Positions 13,259-26,527 of a DNA stretch of 32,769 bases are shown here, one piece after another; the first letter of the stretch is position 1, and every line of letters begins with the position of its first letter. The DNA is from Saccoglossus kowalevskii. Lineage: Eukaryota > Hemichordata > Enteropneusta > Harrimaniidae. The translations under genes and the position numbers were made by a program. The notes below the pieces were generated by a model. That model made no database searches. It was not told the origin of the DNA and saw only the letters and a list, made by a program, of their open reading frames with translations. The DNA is taken from contig NW_003120030.1 of NCBI RefSeq assembly GCF_000003605.2, positions 1 to 32,769 on the forward strand, written 5' to 3'.

Positions 13259-13498
13259 CTAGGCATTAGTGGAATGACATATAGTGAGTGAATGCACTGA
13301 ACCACTAGGTGTACACAACTAGGCATTAGTGCAATGACATATAGTGAGTGAATGCACTGAACCACTAGGTGTACACAACTAGGCATTAGTGCAATGACAT
13401 ATAGTGAGTGAATGCACTGAACCACTAGGTGTACACAACTAGGCATTAGTGCAATGACATATAGTGAGTGAATGCACTGAACCACTAGGTGTACACAA
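13019..13498. repeat. 8-unit cassette, copy 1 (pairs with 26048-26527)
   Basis: Order: G with p18 A (AATAAC) and p48 A (CCACAAGG); G; C with p49 C (TCGG); C; G; C; C; C. The same eight units in the same order, both exactly 480 bp, occur at 26048-26527. The first four also recur at 32089-32329, where the first has one extra A (CACAAAGG). A shorter version starts at 14704. Confidence 0.87.
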
Positions 13499-13562
13499 CT
13501 AGGCATTAGTGGAATGACATATAGTGAGTGAATGAATGCACTGAACCACTAGGTGTACACAA
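13499..13562. repeat. 64-bp unit with GAAT duplication
   Basis: The unit reads GAGTGAATGAATGC where the consensus has one GAAT, a 4-bp tandem duplication. It lies at the edge between the 13019 cassette and the following G run. It sits in the same microrepeat that loses 3 bp in the 57-bp units, so this segment is a slippage-prone spot. Confidence 0.95.
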
Positions 13563-13622
13563 CTAGGCATTAGTGCAATGACATATAGTGAGTGAATGCA
13601 CTGAACCACTAGGTGTACACAA

Positions 13623-14943
13623 CTAGGCATTAGTGGAATGACATATAGTGAGTGAATGCACTGAACCACTAGGTGTACACAACTAGGCATTAGTGGAATG
13701 ACATATAGTGAGTGAATGCACTGAACCACTAGGTGTACACAACTAGGCATTAGTGGAATGACATATAGTGAGTGAATGCACTGAACCACTAGGTGTACAC
13801 AACTAGGCATTAGTGGAATGACATATAGTGAGTGAATGCACTGAACCACTAGGTGTACACAACTAGGCATTAGTGGAATGACATATAGTGAGTGAATGCA
13901 CTGAACCACTAGGTGTACACAACTAGGCATTAGTGGAATGACATATAGTGAGTGAATGCACTGAACCACTAGGTGTACACAACTAGGCATTAGTGGAATG
14001 ACATATAGTGAGTGAATGCACTGAACCACTAGGTGTACACAACTAGGCATTAGTGGAATGACATATAGTGAGTGAATGCACTGAACCACTAGGTGTACAC
14101 AACTAGGCATTAGTGGAATGACATATAGTGAGTGAATGCACTGAACCACTAGGTGTACGTACACAACTAGGCATTAGTGGAATGACATATAGTGAGTGAA
14201 TGCACTGAACCACTAGGTGTACACAACTAGGCATTAGTGGAATGACATATAGTGAGTGAATGCACTGAACCACTAGGTGTACACAACTAGGCATTAGTGG
14301 AATGACATATAGTGAGTGAATGCACTGAACCACTAGGTGTACACAACTAGGCATTAGCGGAATGACATATAGTGAGTGAATGCACTGAACCACTAGGTGT
14401 ACACAACTAGGCATTAGTGCAATGACATATAGTGAGTGAATGCACTGAACCACTAGGTGTACACAACTAGGCATTAGTGCAATGACATATAGTGAGTGAA
14501 TGCACTGAACCACTAGGTGTACACAACTAGGCATTAGTGCAATGACATATAGTGAGTGAATGCACTGAACCACTAGGTGTACACAACTAGGCATTAGTGC
14601 AATGACATATAGTGAGTGAATGCACTGAACCACTAGGTGTACACAACTAGACATTAGTGCAATGACATATAGTGAAATGCACTGAACCACTAGGTGTACA
14701 CAACTAGGCATTAGTGGAATAACATATAGTGAGTGAATGCACTGAACCACAAGGTGTACACAACTAGGCATTAGTGGAATGACATATAGTGAGTGAATGC
14801 ACTGAACCACTAGGTGTACACAACTAGGCATTAGTGCAATGACATATAGTGAGTGAATGCACTGAACCACTAGGTGTACACAACTAGGCATTAGTGCAAT
14901 GACATATAGTGAGTGAATGCACTGAACCACTAGGTGTACACAA
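13623..14943. repeat. 28-unit higher-order repeat, copy B
   Basis: Twelve G units (13623-14346), a GCGG unit (14347), four C units, a 57-bp C unit with p5 A (14647-14703), a G unit with p18 A and p48 A (14704), a G unit and C units. It matches copy A except for the number of C units before the 57-bp unit and the missing TCGG. The G unit at 14103-14166 is 64 bp through a GTAC duplication at about 14157-14162. Confidence 0.75.
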
Positions 14944-16023
14944 CTAGGCATTAGTGCAATGACATATAGTGAGTGAATGCACTGAACCACTAGGTGTACA
15001 CAACTAGGCATTAGTGCAATGACATATAGTGAGTGAATGCACTGAACCACTAGGTGTACACAACTAGGCATTAGTGCAATGACATATAGTGAGTGAATGC
15101 ACTGAACCACTAGGTGTACACAACTAGGCATTAGTGCAATGACATATAGTGAGTGAATGCACTGAACCACTAGGTGTACACAACTAGGCATTAGTGCAAT
15201 GACATATAGTGAGTGAATGCACTGAACCACTAGGTGTACACATCTAGGCATTAGTGGAATGACATATAGTGAGTGAATGCACTGAACCACTAGGTGTACA
15301 CAACTAGGCATTAGTGCAATGACATATAGTGAGTGAATGCACTGAACCACTAGGTGTACACAACTAGGCATTAGTGCAATGACATATAGTGAGTGAATGC
15401 ACTGAACCACTAGGTGTACACAACTAGGCATTAGTGCAATGACATATAGTGAGTGAATGCACTGAACCACTAGGTGTACACAACTAGGCATTAGTGGAAT
15501 GACATATAGTGAGTGAATGCACTGAACCACTAGGTGTACACAACTAGGCATTAGTGGAATGACATATAGTGAGTGAATGCACTGAACCACTAGGTGTACA
15601 CAACTAGGCATTAGTGGAATGACATATAGTGAGTGAATGCACTGAACCACTAGGTGTACACAACTAGGCATTAGTGGAATGACATATAGTGAGTGAATGC
15701 ACTGAACCACTAGGTGTACACAACTAGGCATTAGCGGAATGACATATAGTGAGTGAATGCACTGAACCACTAGGTGTACACAACTAGGCATTAGCGGAAT
15801 GACATATAGTGAGTGAATTCACTGAACCACTAGGTGTACACAACTAGGCATTAGTGGAATGACATATAGTGAGTGAATGCACTGAACCACTAGGTGTACA
15901 CAACTAGGCATTAGTGCAATGACATATAGTGAGTGAATGCACTGAACCACTAGGTGTACACAACTAGGCATTAGCGGAATGACATATAGTGAGTGAATGC
16001 ACTGAACCACTAGGTGTACACAA

Positions 16024-16743
16024 CTAGGCATTAGTGCAATGACATATAGTGAGTGAATGCACTGAACCACTAGGTGTACACAACTAGGCATTAGTGGAAT
16101 GACATATAGTGAGTGAATGCACTGAACCACTAGGTGTACACAACTAGGCATTAGTGGAATGACATATAGTGAGTGAATGCACTGAACCACTAGGTGTACA
16201 CAACTAGGCATTAGTGGAATGACATATAGTGAGTGAATGCACTGAACCACTAGGTGTACACAACTAGGCATTAGTGGAATGACATATAGTGAGTGAATGC
16301 ACTGAACCACTAGGTGTACACAACTAGGCATTAGTGCAATGACATATAGTGAGTGAATGCACTGAACCACTAGGTGTACACAACTAGGCATTAGTGCAAT
16401 GACATATAGTGAGTGAATGCACTGAACCACTAGGTGTACACAACTAGGCATTAGTGCAATGACATATAGTGAGTGAATGCACTGAACCACTAGGTGTACA
16501 CAACTAGGCATTAGTGCAATGACATATAGTGAGTGAATGCACTGAACAGCTAGGTGTACACAACTAGGCATTAGTGGAATGACATATAGTGAGTGAATGC
16601 ACTGAACCACTAGGTGTACACAACTAGGCATTAGTGGAATGACATATAGTGAGTGAATGCACTGAACCACTAGGTGTACACAACTAGGCATTAGTGGAAT
16701 GACATATAGTGAGTGAATGCACTGAACCACTAGGTGTACACAA
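16024..16743. repeat. 12-unit block, copy 2 (pairs with 8941-9660)
   Basis: It carries the same C, G4, C4, G3 order and the rare GAACAGCTAGG change at 16548-16549. Otherwise its units are clean consensus. It lies within the longest regular run of the window, 14704-25383, where 178 units in succession are exactly 60 bp. Confidence 0.85.
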
Positions 16744-17823
16744 CTAGGCATTAGTGGAATGACATATAGTGAGTGAATGCACTGAACCACTAGGTGTACA
16801 CAACTAGGCATTAGCGGAATGACATATAGTGAGTGAATGCACTGAACCACTAGGTGTACACAACTAGGCATTAGTGCAATGACATATAGTGAGTGAATGC
16901 ACTGAACCACTAGGTGTACACAACTAGGCATTAGTGGAATGACATATAGTGAGTGAATGCACTGAACCACTAGGTGTACACAACTAGGCATTAGTGGAAT
17001 GAAATATAGTGAGTGAATGCACTGAACCACTAGGTGTACACAACTAGGCATTAGTGGAATGACATATAGTGAGTGAATGCACTGAACCACTAGGTGTACA
17101 CAACTAGGCATTAGTGGAATGACATATAGTGAGTGAATGCACTGAACCACTAGGTGTACACAACTAGGCATTAGCGGAATGACATATAGTGAGTGAATGC
17201 ACTGAACCACTAGGTGTACACAACTAGGCATTAGTGGAATGACATATAGTGAGTGAATGCACTGAACCACTAGGTGTACACAACTAGGCATTAGTGGAAT
17301 GACATATAGTGAGTGAATGCACTGAACCACTAGGTGTACACAACTAGGCATTAGTGCAATGACATATAGTGAGTGAATGCACTGAACCACTAGGTGTACA
17401 CAACTAGGCATTAGTGGAATGACATATAGTGAGTGAATGCACTGAACCACTAGGTGTACACAACTAGGCATTAGCGGAATGACATATAGTGAGTGAATGC
17501 ACTGAACCACTAGGTGTACACAACTAGGCATTAGTGCAATGACATATAGTGAGTGAATGCACTGAACCACTAGGTGTACACAACTAGGCATTAGTGGAAT
17601 GACATATAGTGAGTGAATGCACTGAACCACTAGGTGTACACAACTAGGCATTAGTGCAATGACATATAGTGAGTGAATGCACTGAACCACTAGGTGTACA
17701 CAACTAGGCATTAGTGCAATGACATATAGTGAGTGAATTCACTGAACCACTAGGTGTACACAACTAGGCATTAGTGCAATGACATATAGTGAGTGAATGC
17801 ACTGAACCACTAGGTGTACACAA

Positions 17824-19503
17824 CTAGGCATTAGTGCAATGACATATAGTGAGTGAATTCACTGAACCACTAGGTGTACACAACTAGGCATTAGTGGAAT
17901 GACATTTAGTGAGTGAATGCACTGAACCACTAGGTGTACACAACTAGGCATTAGTGGAATGACATATAGTGAGTGAATGCACTGAACCACTAGGTGTACA
18001 CAACTAGGCATTAGTGCAATGACATATAGTGAGTGAATGCACTGAACCACTAGGTGTACACAACTAGGCATTAGTGCAATGACATATAGTGAGTGAATGC
18101 ACTGAACCACTAGGTGTACACAACTAGGCATTAGTGCAATGACATATAGTGAGTGAATGCACTGAACCACTCGGTGTACACAACTAGGCATTAGTGCAAT
18201 GACATATAGTGAGTGAATGCACTGAACCACTAGGTGTACACAACTAGGCATTAGTGGAATGACATATAATGAGTGAATGCACTGAACCACTACGTGTACA
18301 CAACTAGGCATTAGTGCAATGACATATAGTGAGTGAATGCACTGAACCACTAGGTGTACACAACTAGGCATTAGTGCAATGACATATAGTGAGTGAATGC
18401 ACTGAACCACTAGGTGTACACAACTAGACATTAGTGCAATGACATATAGTGAGTGAATGCACTGAACCACTAGGTGTACACAACTAGGCATTAGTGCAAT
18501 GACATATAGTGAGTGAATGCACTGAACCACTAGGTGTACACAACTAGGCATTAGTGCAATGACATATAGTGAGTGAATGCACTGAACCACTAGGTGTACA
18601 CATCTAGGCATTAGTGCAATGACATATAGTGAGTGAATGCACTGAACCACTAGGTGTACACAACTAGGCATTAGTGCAATGACATATAGTGAGTGAATGC
18701 ACTGAACCACTAGGTGTACACAACTAGGCATTAGTGCAATGACATATAGTGAGTGAATGCACTGAACCACTAGGTGTACACAACTAGGCATTAGTGCAAT
18801 GACATATAGTGAGTGAATGCACTGAACCACTAGGTGTACACAACTAGGCATTAGTGGAATGACATATAGTGAGTGAATGCACTGAACCACTAGGTGTACA
18901 CAACTAGGCATTAGTGCAATGACATATAGTGAGTGAATGCACTGAACCACTAGGTGTACACAACTAGGCATTAGTGCAATGACATATAGTGAGTGAATGC
19001 ACTGAACCACTCGGTGTACACAACTAGGCATTAGTGGAATGACATATAGTGAGTGAATGCACTGAACCACTAGGTGTACACAACTAGGCATTAGTGCAAT
19101 GACACATAGTGAGTGAATGCACTGAACCACTAGGTGTACACAACTAGGCATTAGTGCAATGACATATAGTGAGTGAATGCACTGAACCACTAGGTGTACA
19201 CAACTAGGCATTAGTGCAATGACATATAGTGAGTGAATGCACTGAACCACTCGGTGTACACAACTAGGCATTAGTGGAATGACATATAGTGAGTGAATGC
19301 ACTGAACCACTAGGTGTACACAACTAGGCATTAGTGCAATGACATATAGTGAGTGAATGCACTGAACCACTAGGTGTACACAACTAGGCATTAGTGCAAT
19401 GACATATAGTGAGTGAATGCACTGAACCACTAGGTGTACACAACTAGGCATTAGTGCAATGACATATAGTGAGTGAATGCACTGAACCACTAGGTGTACA
19501 CAA
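17824..19503. repeat. GAATTC-marked interval 1, 28 units
   Basis: The first unit carries p36 T (GAATTC at 17855-17860) and the next carries G at p14 with p23 T (ATTTAG). The same two-unit marker begins the next interval at 19504, 1680 bp on. A further GAATTC unit lies two units upstream (17735-17740). Inside are TCGG units at 18124, 18964 and 19204 and a p5 A unit at 18424. Confidence 0.78.
18184..18963. repeat. 13-unit block, copy 1 (pairs with 22384-23163)
   Basis: Order: C, G, C, C, C with p5 A (18424), C, C, C preceded by p60 T (18604), three C, G, C. At 22384-23163 the p5 A unit (22624), the p60 T unit (22804) and both G units have the same spacing. The displacement is 4200 bp, exactly 70 units. 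The G unit at 18244 has two private substitutions (ATAATGAG and CTACGTG) not present in its partner at 22444. Confidence 0.82.
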
Positions 19504-21243
19504 CTAGGCATTAGTGCAATGACATATAGTGAGTGAATTCACTGAACCACTAGGTGTACACAACTAGGCATTAGTGGAATGACATTTAGTGAGTGAATGC
19601 ACTGAACCACTAGGTGTACACAACTAGGCATTAGTGGAATGACATATAGTGAGTGAATGCACTGAACCACTAGGTGTACACAACTAGGCATTAGTGGAAT
19701 GACATATAGTGAGTGAATGCACTGAACCACTAGGTGTACACAACTAGGCATTAGTGCAATGACATATAGTGAGTGAATGCACTGAACCACTAGGTGTACA
19801 CAACTAGGCATTAGTGCAATGACATATAGTGAGTGAATGCACTGAACCACTAGGTGTACACAACTAGGCATTAGTGCAATGACATATAGTGAGTGAATGC
19901 ACTGAACCACTAGGTGTACACAACTAGGCATTAGTGGAATGACATATAGTGAGTGAATGCACTGAACCACTAGGTGTACACAACTAGGCATTAGTGGAAT
20001 GACATATAGTGAGTGAATGCACTGAACCACTAGGTGTACACAACTAGGCATTAGTGCAATGACATATAGTGAGTGAATGCACTGAACCACTAGGTGTACA
20101 CAACTAGGCATTAGTGGAATGACATATAGTGAGTGAATGCACTGAACCACTAGGTGTACACAACTAGGCATTAGTGCAATGACATATAGTGAGTGAATGC
20201 ACTGAACCACTCGGTGTACACAACTAGGCATTAGTGCAATGACATATAGTGAGTGAATGCACTGAACCACTAGGTGTACACAACTAGGCATTAGTGGAAT
20301 GACATATAGTGAGTGAATGCACTGAACCACTAGGTGTACACAACTAGGCATTAGTGGAATGACATATAGTGAGTGAATGCACTGAACCACTAGGTGTACA
20401 CAACTAGGCATTAGTGCAATGACATATAGTGAGTGAATGCACTGAACCACTAGGTGTACACAACTAGGCATTAGTGCAATGACATATAGTGAGTGAATGC
20501 ACTGAACCACTAGGTGTACACAACTAGGCATTAGTGGAATGACATATAGTGAGTGAATGCACTGAACCACTAGGTGTACACAACTAGGCATTAGTGCAAT
20601 GACATATAGTGAGTGAATGCACTGAACCACTAGGTGTACACAACTAGGCATTAGTGCAATGACATATAGTGAGTGAATGCACTGAACCACTAGGGGTACA
20701 CAACTAGGCATTAGTGCAATGACATATAGTGAGTGAATGCACTGAACCACTAGGTGTACACAACTAGGCATTAGTGCAATGACATATAGTGAGTGAATGC
20801 ACTGAACCACTAGGTGTACACAACTAGGCATTAGTGCAATGACATTTAGTGAGTGAATGCACTGAACCACTAGGTGTACACAACTAGGCATTAGCGGAAT
20901 GACATTTAGTGAGTGAATGCACTGAACCACTAGGTGTACACAACTAGGCATTAGTGGAATGACATATAGTGAGTGAATGCACTGAACCACTAGGTGTACA
21001 CAACTAGGCATTAGCGGAATGACATATAGTGAGTGAATGCACTGAACCACTAGGTGTACACAACTAGGCATTAGTGCAATGACATATAGTGAGTGAATGC
21101 ACTGAACCACTAGGTGTACACAACTAGGCATTAGTGGAATAACATATAGTGAGTGAATGCACTGAACCACTAGGTGTACACAACTAGGCATTAGTGCAAT
21201 GACATATAGTGAGTGAATGCACTGAACCACTAGGTGTACACAA
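19504..21243. repeat. GAATTC-marked interval 2, 29 units
   Basis: It starts with GAATTC (19535-19540) and then a G unit with ATTTAG, and runs 1740 bp to the next such pair. The internal order differs from interval 1, with more G units, two adjacent ATTTAG units at 20824 and 20884 and GCGG units at 20884 and 21004. The end markers are thus shared better than the interior. Confidence 0.72.
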
Positions 21244-24200
21244 CTAGGCATTAGTGCAATGACATATAGTGAGTGAATTCACTGAACCACTAGGTGTACA
21301 CAACTAGGCATTAGTGGAATGACATTTAGTGAGTGAATGCACTGAACCACTAGGTGTACACAACTAGGCATTAGTGCAATGACATATAGTGAGTGAATGC
21401 ACTGAACCACTAGGTGTACACAACTAGGCATTAGTGCAATGACATATAGTGAGTGAATGCACTGAACCACTAGGTGTACACAACTAGACATTAGTGCAAT
21501 GACATATAGTGAGTGAATGCACTGAACCACTAGGTGTACACAACTAGGCATTAGTGCAATGACATATAGTGAGTGAATGCACTGAACCACTAGGTGTACA
21601 CAACTAGGCATTAGTGCAATGACATATAGTGAGTGAATGCACTGAACCACTAGGTGTACACAACTAGGCATTAGTGCAATGACATATAGTGAGTGAATGC
21701 ACTGAACCACTAGGTGTACACAACTAGGCATTAGTGGAATGACATATAGTGAGTGAATGCACTGAACCACTAGGTGTACACAACTAGACATTAGTGCAAT
21801 GACATATAGTGAGTGAATGCACTGAACCACTAGGTGTACACAACTAGGCATTAGGGGAATGACATATAGTGAGTGAATGCACTGAACCACTAGGTGTACA
21901 CAACTAGACATTAGTGCAATGACATATAGTGAGTGAATGCACTGAACCACTAGGTGTACACAACTAGGCATTAGTGCAATGACATATAGTGAGTGAATGC
22001 ACTGAACCACTAGGTGTACACAACTAGACATTAGTGCAATGACATATAGTGAGTGAATGCACTGAACCACTAGGTGTACACAACTAGGCATTAGTGGAAT
22101 GACATATAGTGAGTGAATGCACTGAACCACTGGGTGTACACAACTAGGCATTAGTGCAATGACATATAGTGAGTGAATGCACTGAACCACTAGGTGTACA
22201 CAACTAGGCATTAGTGGAATGACATATAGTGAGTGAATGCACTGAACCACTAGGTGTACACAACTAGGCATTAGTGGAATGACATATAGTGAGTGAATGC
22301 ACTGAACCACTAGGTGTACACAACTAGGCATTAGTGCAATGACATATAGTGAGTGAATGCACTGAACCACTAGGTGTACACAACTAGGCATTAGTGCAAT
22401 GACATATAGTGAGTGAATGCACTGAACCACTAGGTGTACACAACTAGGCATTAGTGGAATGACATATAGTGAGTGAATGCACTGAACCACTAGGTGTACA
22501 CAACTAGGCATTAGTGCAATGACATATAGTGAGTGAATGCACTGAACCACTAGGTGTACACAACTAGGCATTAGTGCAATGACATATAGTGAGTGAATGC
22601 ACTGAACCACTAGGTGTACACAACTAGACATTAGTGCAATGACATATAGTGAGTGAATGCACTGAACCACTAGGTGTACACAACTAGGCATTAGTGCAAT
22701 GACATATAGTGAGTGAATGCACTGAACCACTAGGTGTACACAACTAGGCATTAGTGCAATGACATATAGTGAGTGAATGCACTGAACCACTAGGTGTACA
22801 CATCTAGGCATTAGTGCAATGACATATAGTGAGTGAATGCACTGAACCACTAGGTGTACACAACTAGGCATTAGTGCAATGACATATAGTGAGTGAATGC
22901 ACTGAACCACTAGGTGTACACAACTAGGCATTAGTGCAATGACATATAGTGAGTGAATGCACTGAACCACTAGGTGTACACAACTAGGCATTAGTGCAAT
23001 GACATATAGTGAGTGAATGCACTGAACCACTAGGTGTACACAACTAGGCATTAGTGGAATGACATATAGTGAGTGAATGCACTGAACCACTAGGTGTACA
23101 CAACTAGGCATTAGTGCAATGACATATAGTGAGTGAATGCACTGAACCACTAGGTGTACACAACTAGGCATTAGTGCAATGACATATAGTGAGTGAATGC
23201 ACTGAACCACTAGGTGTACACAACTAGGCATTAGTGCAATGACATATAGTGAGTGAATGCACTGAACCACTAGGTGTACACAACTAGGCATTAGTGCAAT
23301 GACATATAGTGAGTGAATGCACTGAACCACTAGGTGTACACAACTAGGCATTAGTGCAATGACATATAGTGAGTGAATGCACTGAACCACTAGGTGTACA
23401 CAACTAGGGATTAGTGGAATGACATATAGTGAGTGAATGCACTGAACCACTAGGTGTACACAACTAGGCATTAGTGCAATGACATATAGTGAGTGAATGC
23501 ACTGAACCACTCGGTGTACACAACTAGGCATTAGTGCAATGACATATAGTGAGTGAATGCACTGAACCACTAGGTGTACACAACTAGGCATTAGCGGAAT
23601 GACATATAGTGAGTGAATGCACTGAACCACTAGGTGTACACAACTAGGCATTAGTGCAATGACATATAGTGAGTGAATGCACTGAACCACTAGGTGTACA
23701 CAACTAGGCATTAGTGCAATGACATATAGTGAGTGAATGCACTGAACCACTAGGTGTACACAACTAGGCATTAGTGCAATGACATATAGTGAGTGAATGC
23801 ACTGAACCACTAGGTGTACACAACTAGGCATTAGTGCAATGACATATAGTGAGTGAATGCACTGAACCACTAGGTGTACACAACTAGGCATTAGTGGAAT
23901 GACATATAGTGAGTGAATGCACTGAACCACTAGGTGTACACAACTAGGCATTAGTGCAATGACATATAGTGAGTGAATGCACTGAACCACTAGGTGTACA
24001 CAACTAGGCATTAGTGCAATGACATATAGTGAGTGAATGCACTGAACCACTAGGTGTACACAACTAGGCATTAGTGGAATGACATATAGTGAGTGAATGC
24101 ACTGAACCACTAGGTGTACACAACTAGGCATTAGTGCAATAACATATAGTGAGTGAATGCACTGAACCACTAGGTGTACACAACTAGGCATTAGTGGAAT

Positions 24201-24663
24201 GACATATAGTGAGTGAATGCACTGAACCACTAGGTGTACACAACTAGGCATTAGTGGAATGACATATAGTGAGTGAATGCACTGAACCACTAGGTGTACA
24301 CAACTAGACATTAGTGCAATGACATATAGTGAGTGAATGCACTGAACCACTAGGTGTACACAACTAGGCATTAGTGGAATGACATATAGTGAGTGAATGC
24401 ACTGAACCACTAGGTGTACACAACTAGGCATTAGTGCAATGACATATAGTGAGTGAATGCACTGAACCACTAGGTGTACACAACTAGGCATTAGTGGAAT
24501 GACATATAGTGAGTGAATGCACTGAACCACTAGGTGTACACAACTAGGCATTAGTGCAATGACATATAGTGAGTGAATGCACTGAACCACTAGGTGTACA
24601 CAACTAGGGATTAGTGGAATGACATATAGTGAGTGAATGCACTGAACCACTAGGTGTACACAA
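21244..24663. repeat. GAATTC-marked interval 3, 57 units
   Basis: It starts with GAATTC (21275-21280) followed by a G unit with ATTTAG. The next GAATTC is at 24695-24700, 57 units away, equal to 28 plus 29, as if a middle marker had been lost. It has many p5 A units (21484, 21784, 21904, 22024, 22624, 24304) and contains copy 2 of the 13-unit block at 22384-23163. Confidence 0.7.
22384..23163. repeat. 13-unit block, copy 2 (pairs with 18184-18963)
   Basis: It has the same sequence of p14 types, with p5 A at 22624 and p60 T before 22804, as the block 4200 bp upstream. Its G unit at 22444 is consensus. Confidence 0.82.
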
Positions 24664-25383
24664 CTAGGCATTAGTGCAATGACATATAGTGAGTGAATTC
24701 ACTGAACCACTAGGTGTACACAACTAGGCATTAGTGGAATGACATATAGTGAGTGAATGCACTGAACCACTAGGTGTACACAACTAGGCATTAGTGCAAT
24801 GACATATAGTGAGTGAATGCACTGAACCACTAGGTGTACACAACTAGGCATTAGTGGAATGACATTTAGTGAGTGAATGCACTGAATCACTAGGTGTACA
24901 CAACTAGGCATTAGTGGAATGACATATAGTGAGTGAATGCACTGAACCACTAGGTGTACACAACTAGGCATTAGTGGAATAACATATAGTGAGTGAATGC
25001 ACTGAACCACTAGGTGTACACAACTAGGCATTAGTGGAATGACATATAGTGAGTGAATGCACTGAACCACTAGGTGTACACAACTAGGCATTAGTGGAAT
25101 GACATATAGTGAGTGAATGCACTGAACCACTAGGTGTACACAACTAGACATTAGTGGAATGACATATAGTGAGTGAATGCACTGAACCACTAGGTGTACA
25201 CAACTAGGCATTAGTGGAATAACATATAGTGAGAGAATGCACTGAACCACTAGGTGTACACAACTAGGCATTAGTGGAATGACATATAGTGAGTGAATGC
25301 ACTGAACCACTAGGTGTACACAACTAGACATTAGTGGAATGACATATAGTGAGTGAATGCACTGAACCACTAGGTGTACACAA

Positions 25384-25687
25384 CTAGGCATTATTGCAAT
25401 GACATATAGTGAGTGAAATGCACTGAACCACTAGTGTACACAACTAGGCATTAGTGGAATGACATATAGTGAAGTGAATGCACTGAACCACTAGGTGTAC
25501 ACAACTAGACATAAGTGCAATGACATATAAGTGAGTGAATGCACTGAACCACTAGGTGTACACAACTAGGCATTAGCGGGAATGACATATAGTGAGTGAA
25601 TGCACTGAACCACTAGGTGTACACAACTAGACATTAGTGCAAATGACATATAGTGAGTGAATGCACTGAACCACTAGGTGTACACAA
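25384..25687. repeat. Indel cluster in five consecutive units
   Basis: Five neighbouring units carry single-base indels: 25384 (extra A, lost G in CACTAGTGTAC, plus ATTATTG), 25444 (extra A, GAAGTGAATG), 25505 (extra A, ATATAAGTGAG, plus ATAAGTG), 25566 (extra G, GCGGGAATG) and 25627 (extra A, GCAAATGAC). The 178 units before and 59 units after are all exactly 60 bp. Several of the changes lengthen a run of the same base, as in uncorrected long-read sequence. Confidence 0.9.
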
Positions 25688-26047
25688 CTAGGCATTAGTG
25701 CAATGACATATAGTGAGTGAATGCACTGAACCACTAGGTGTACACAACTAGACATTAGTGGAATGACATATAGTGAGTGAATGCACTGAACCACTAGGTG
25801 TACACAACTAGGCATTAGTGGAATGACATATAGTGAGTGAATGCACTGAACCACTGGGTGTACACAACTAGGCATTAGTGCAATGACATATAGTGAGTGA
25901 ATGCACTGAACCACTAGGTGTACACAACTAGGCATTAGTGCAATGACATATAGTGAGTGAATGCACTGAACCACTGGGTGTACACAACTAGGCATTAGTG
26001 CAATGACATATAGTGAGTGAATGCACTGAACCACTAGGTGTACACAA

Positions 26048-26527
26048 CTAGGCATTAGTGGAATAACATATAGTGAGTGAATGCACTGAACCACAAGGTG
26101 TACACAACTAGGCATTAGTGGAATGACATATAGTGAGTGAATGCACTGAACCACTAGGTGTACACAACTAGGCATTAGTGCAATGACATATAGTGAGTGA
26201 ATGCACTGAACCACTCGGTGTACACAACTAGGCATTAGTGCAATGACATATAGTGAGTGAATGCACTGAACCACTAGGTGTACACAACTAGGCATTAGTG
26301 GAATGACATATAGTGAGTGAATGCACTGAACCACTAGGTGTACACAACTAGGCATTAGTGCAATGACATATAGTGAGTGAATGCACTGAACCACTAGGTG
26401 TACACAACTAGGCATTAGTGCAATGACATATAGTGAGTGAATGCACTGAACCACTAGGTGTACACAACTAGGCATTAGTGCAATGACATATAGTGAGTGA
26501 ATGCACTGAACCACTAGGTGTACACAA
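26048..26527. repeat. 8-unit cassette, copy 2 (pairs with 13019-13498)
   Basis: It has the p18 A plus p48 A unit, then G, C with TCGG, C, G, C, C, C, and is 480 bp long. It is 13029 bp from copy 1. A GAATTC unit follows at 26648 (26679-26684). Confidence 0.87.
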
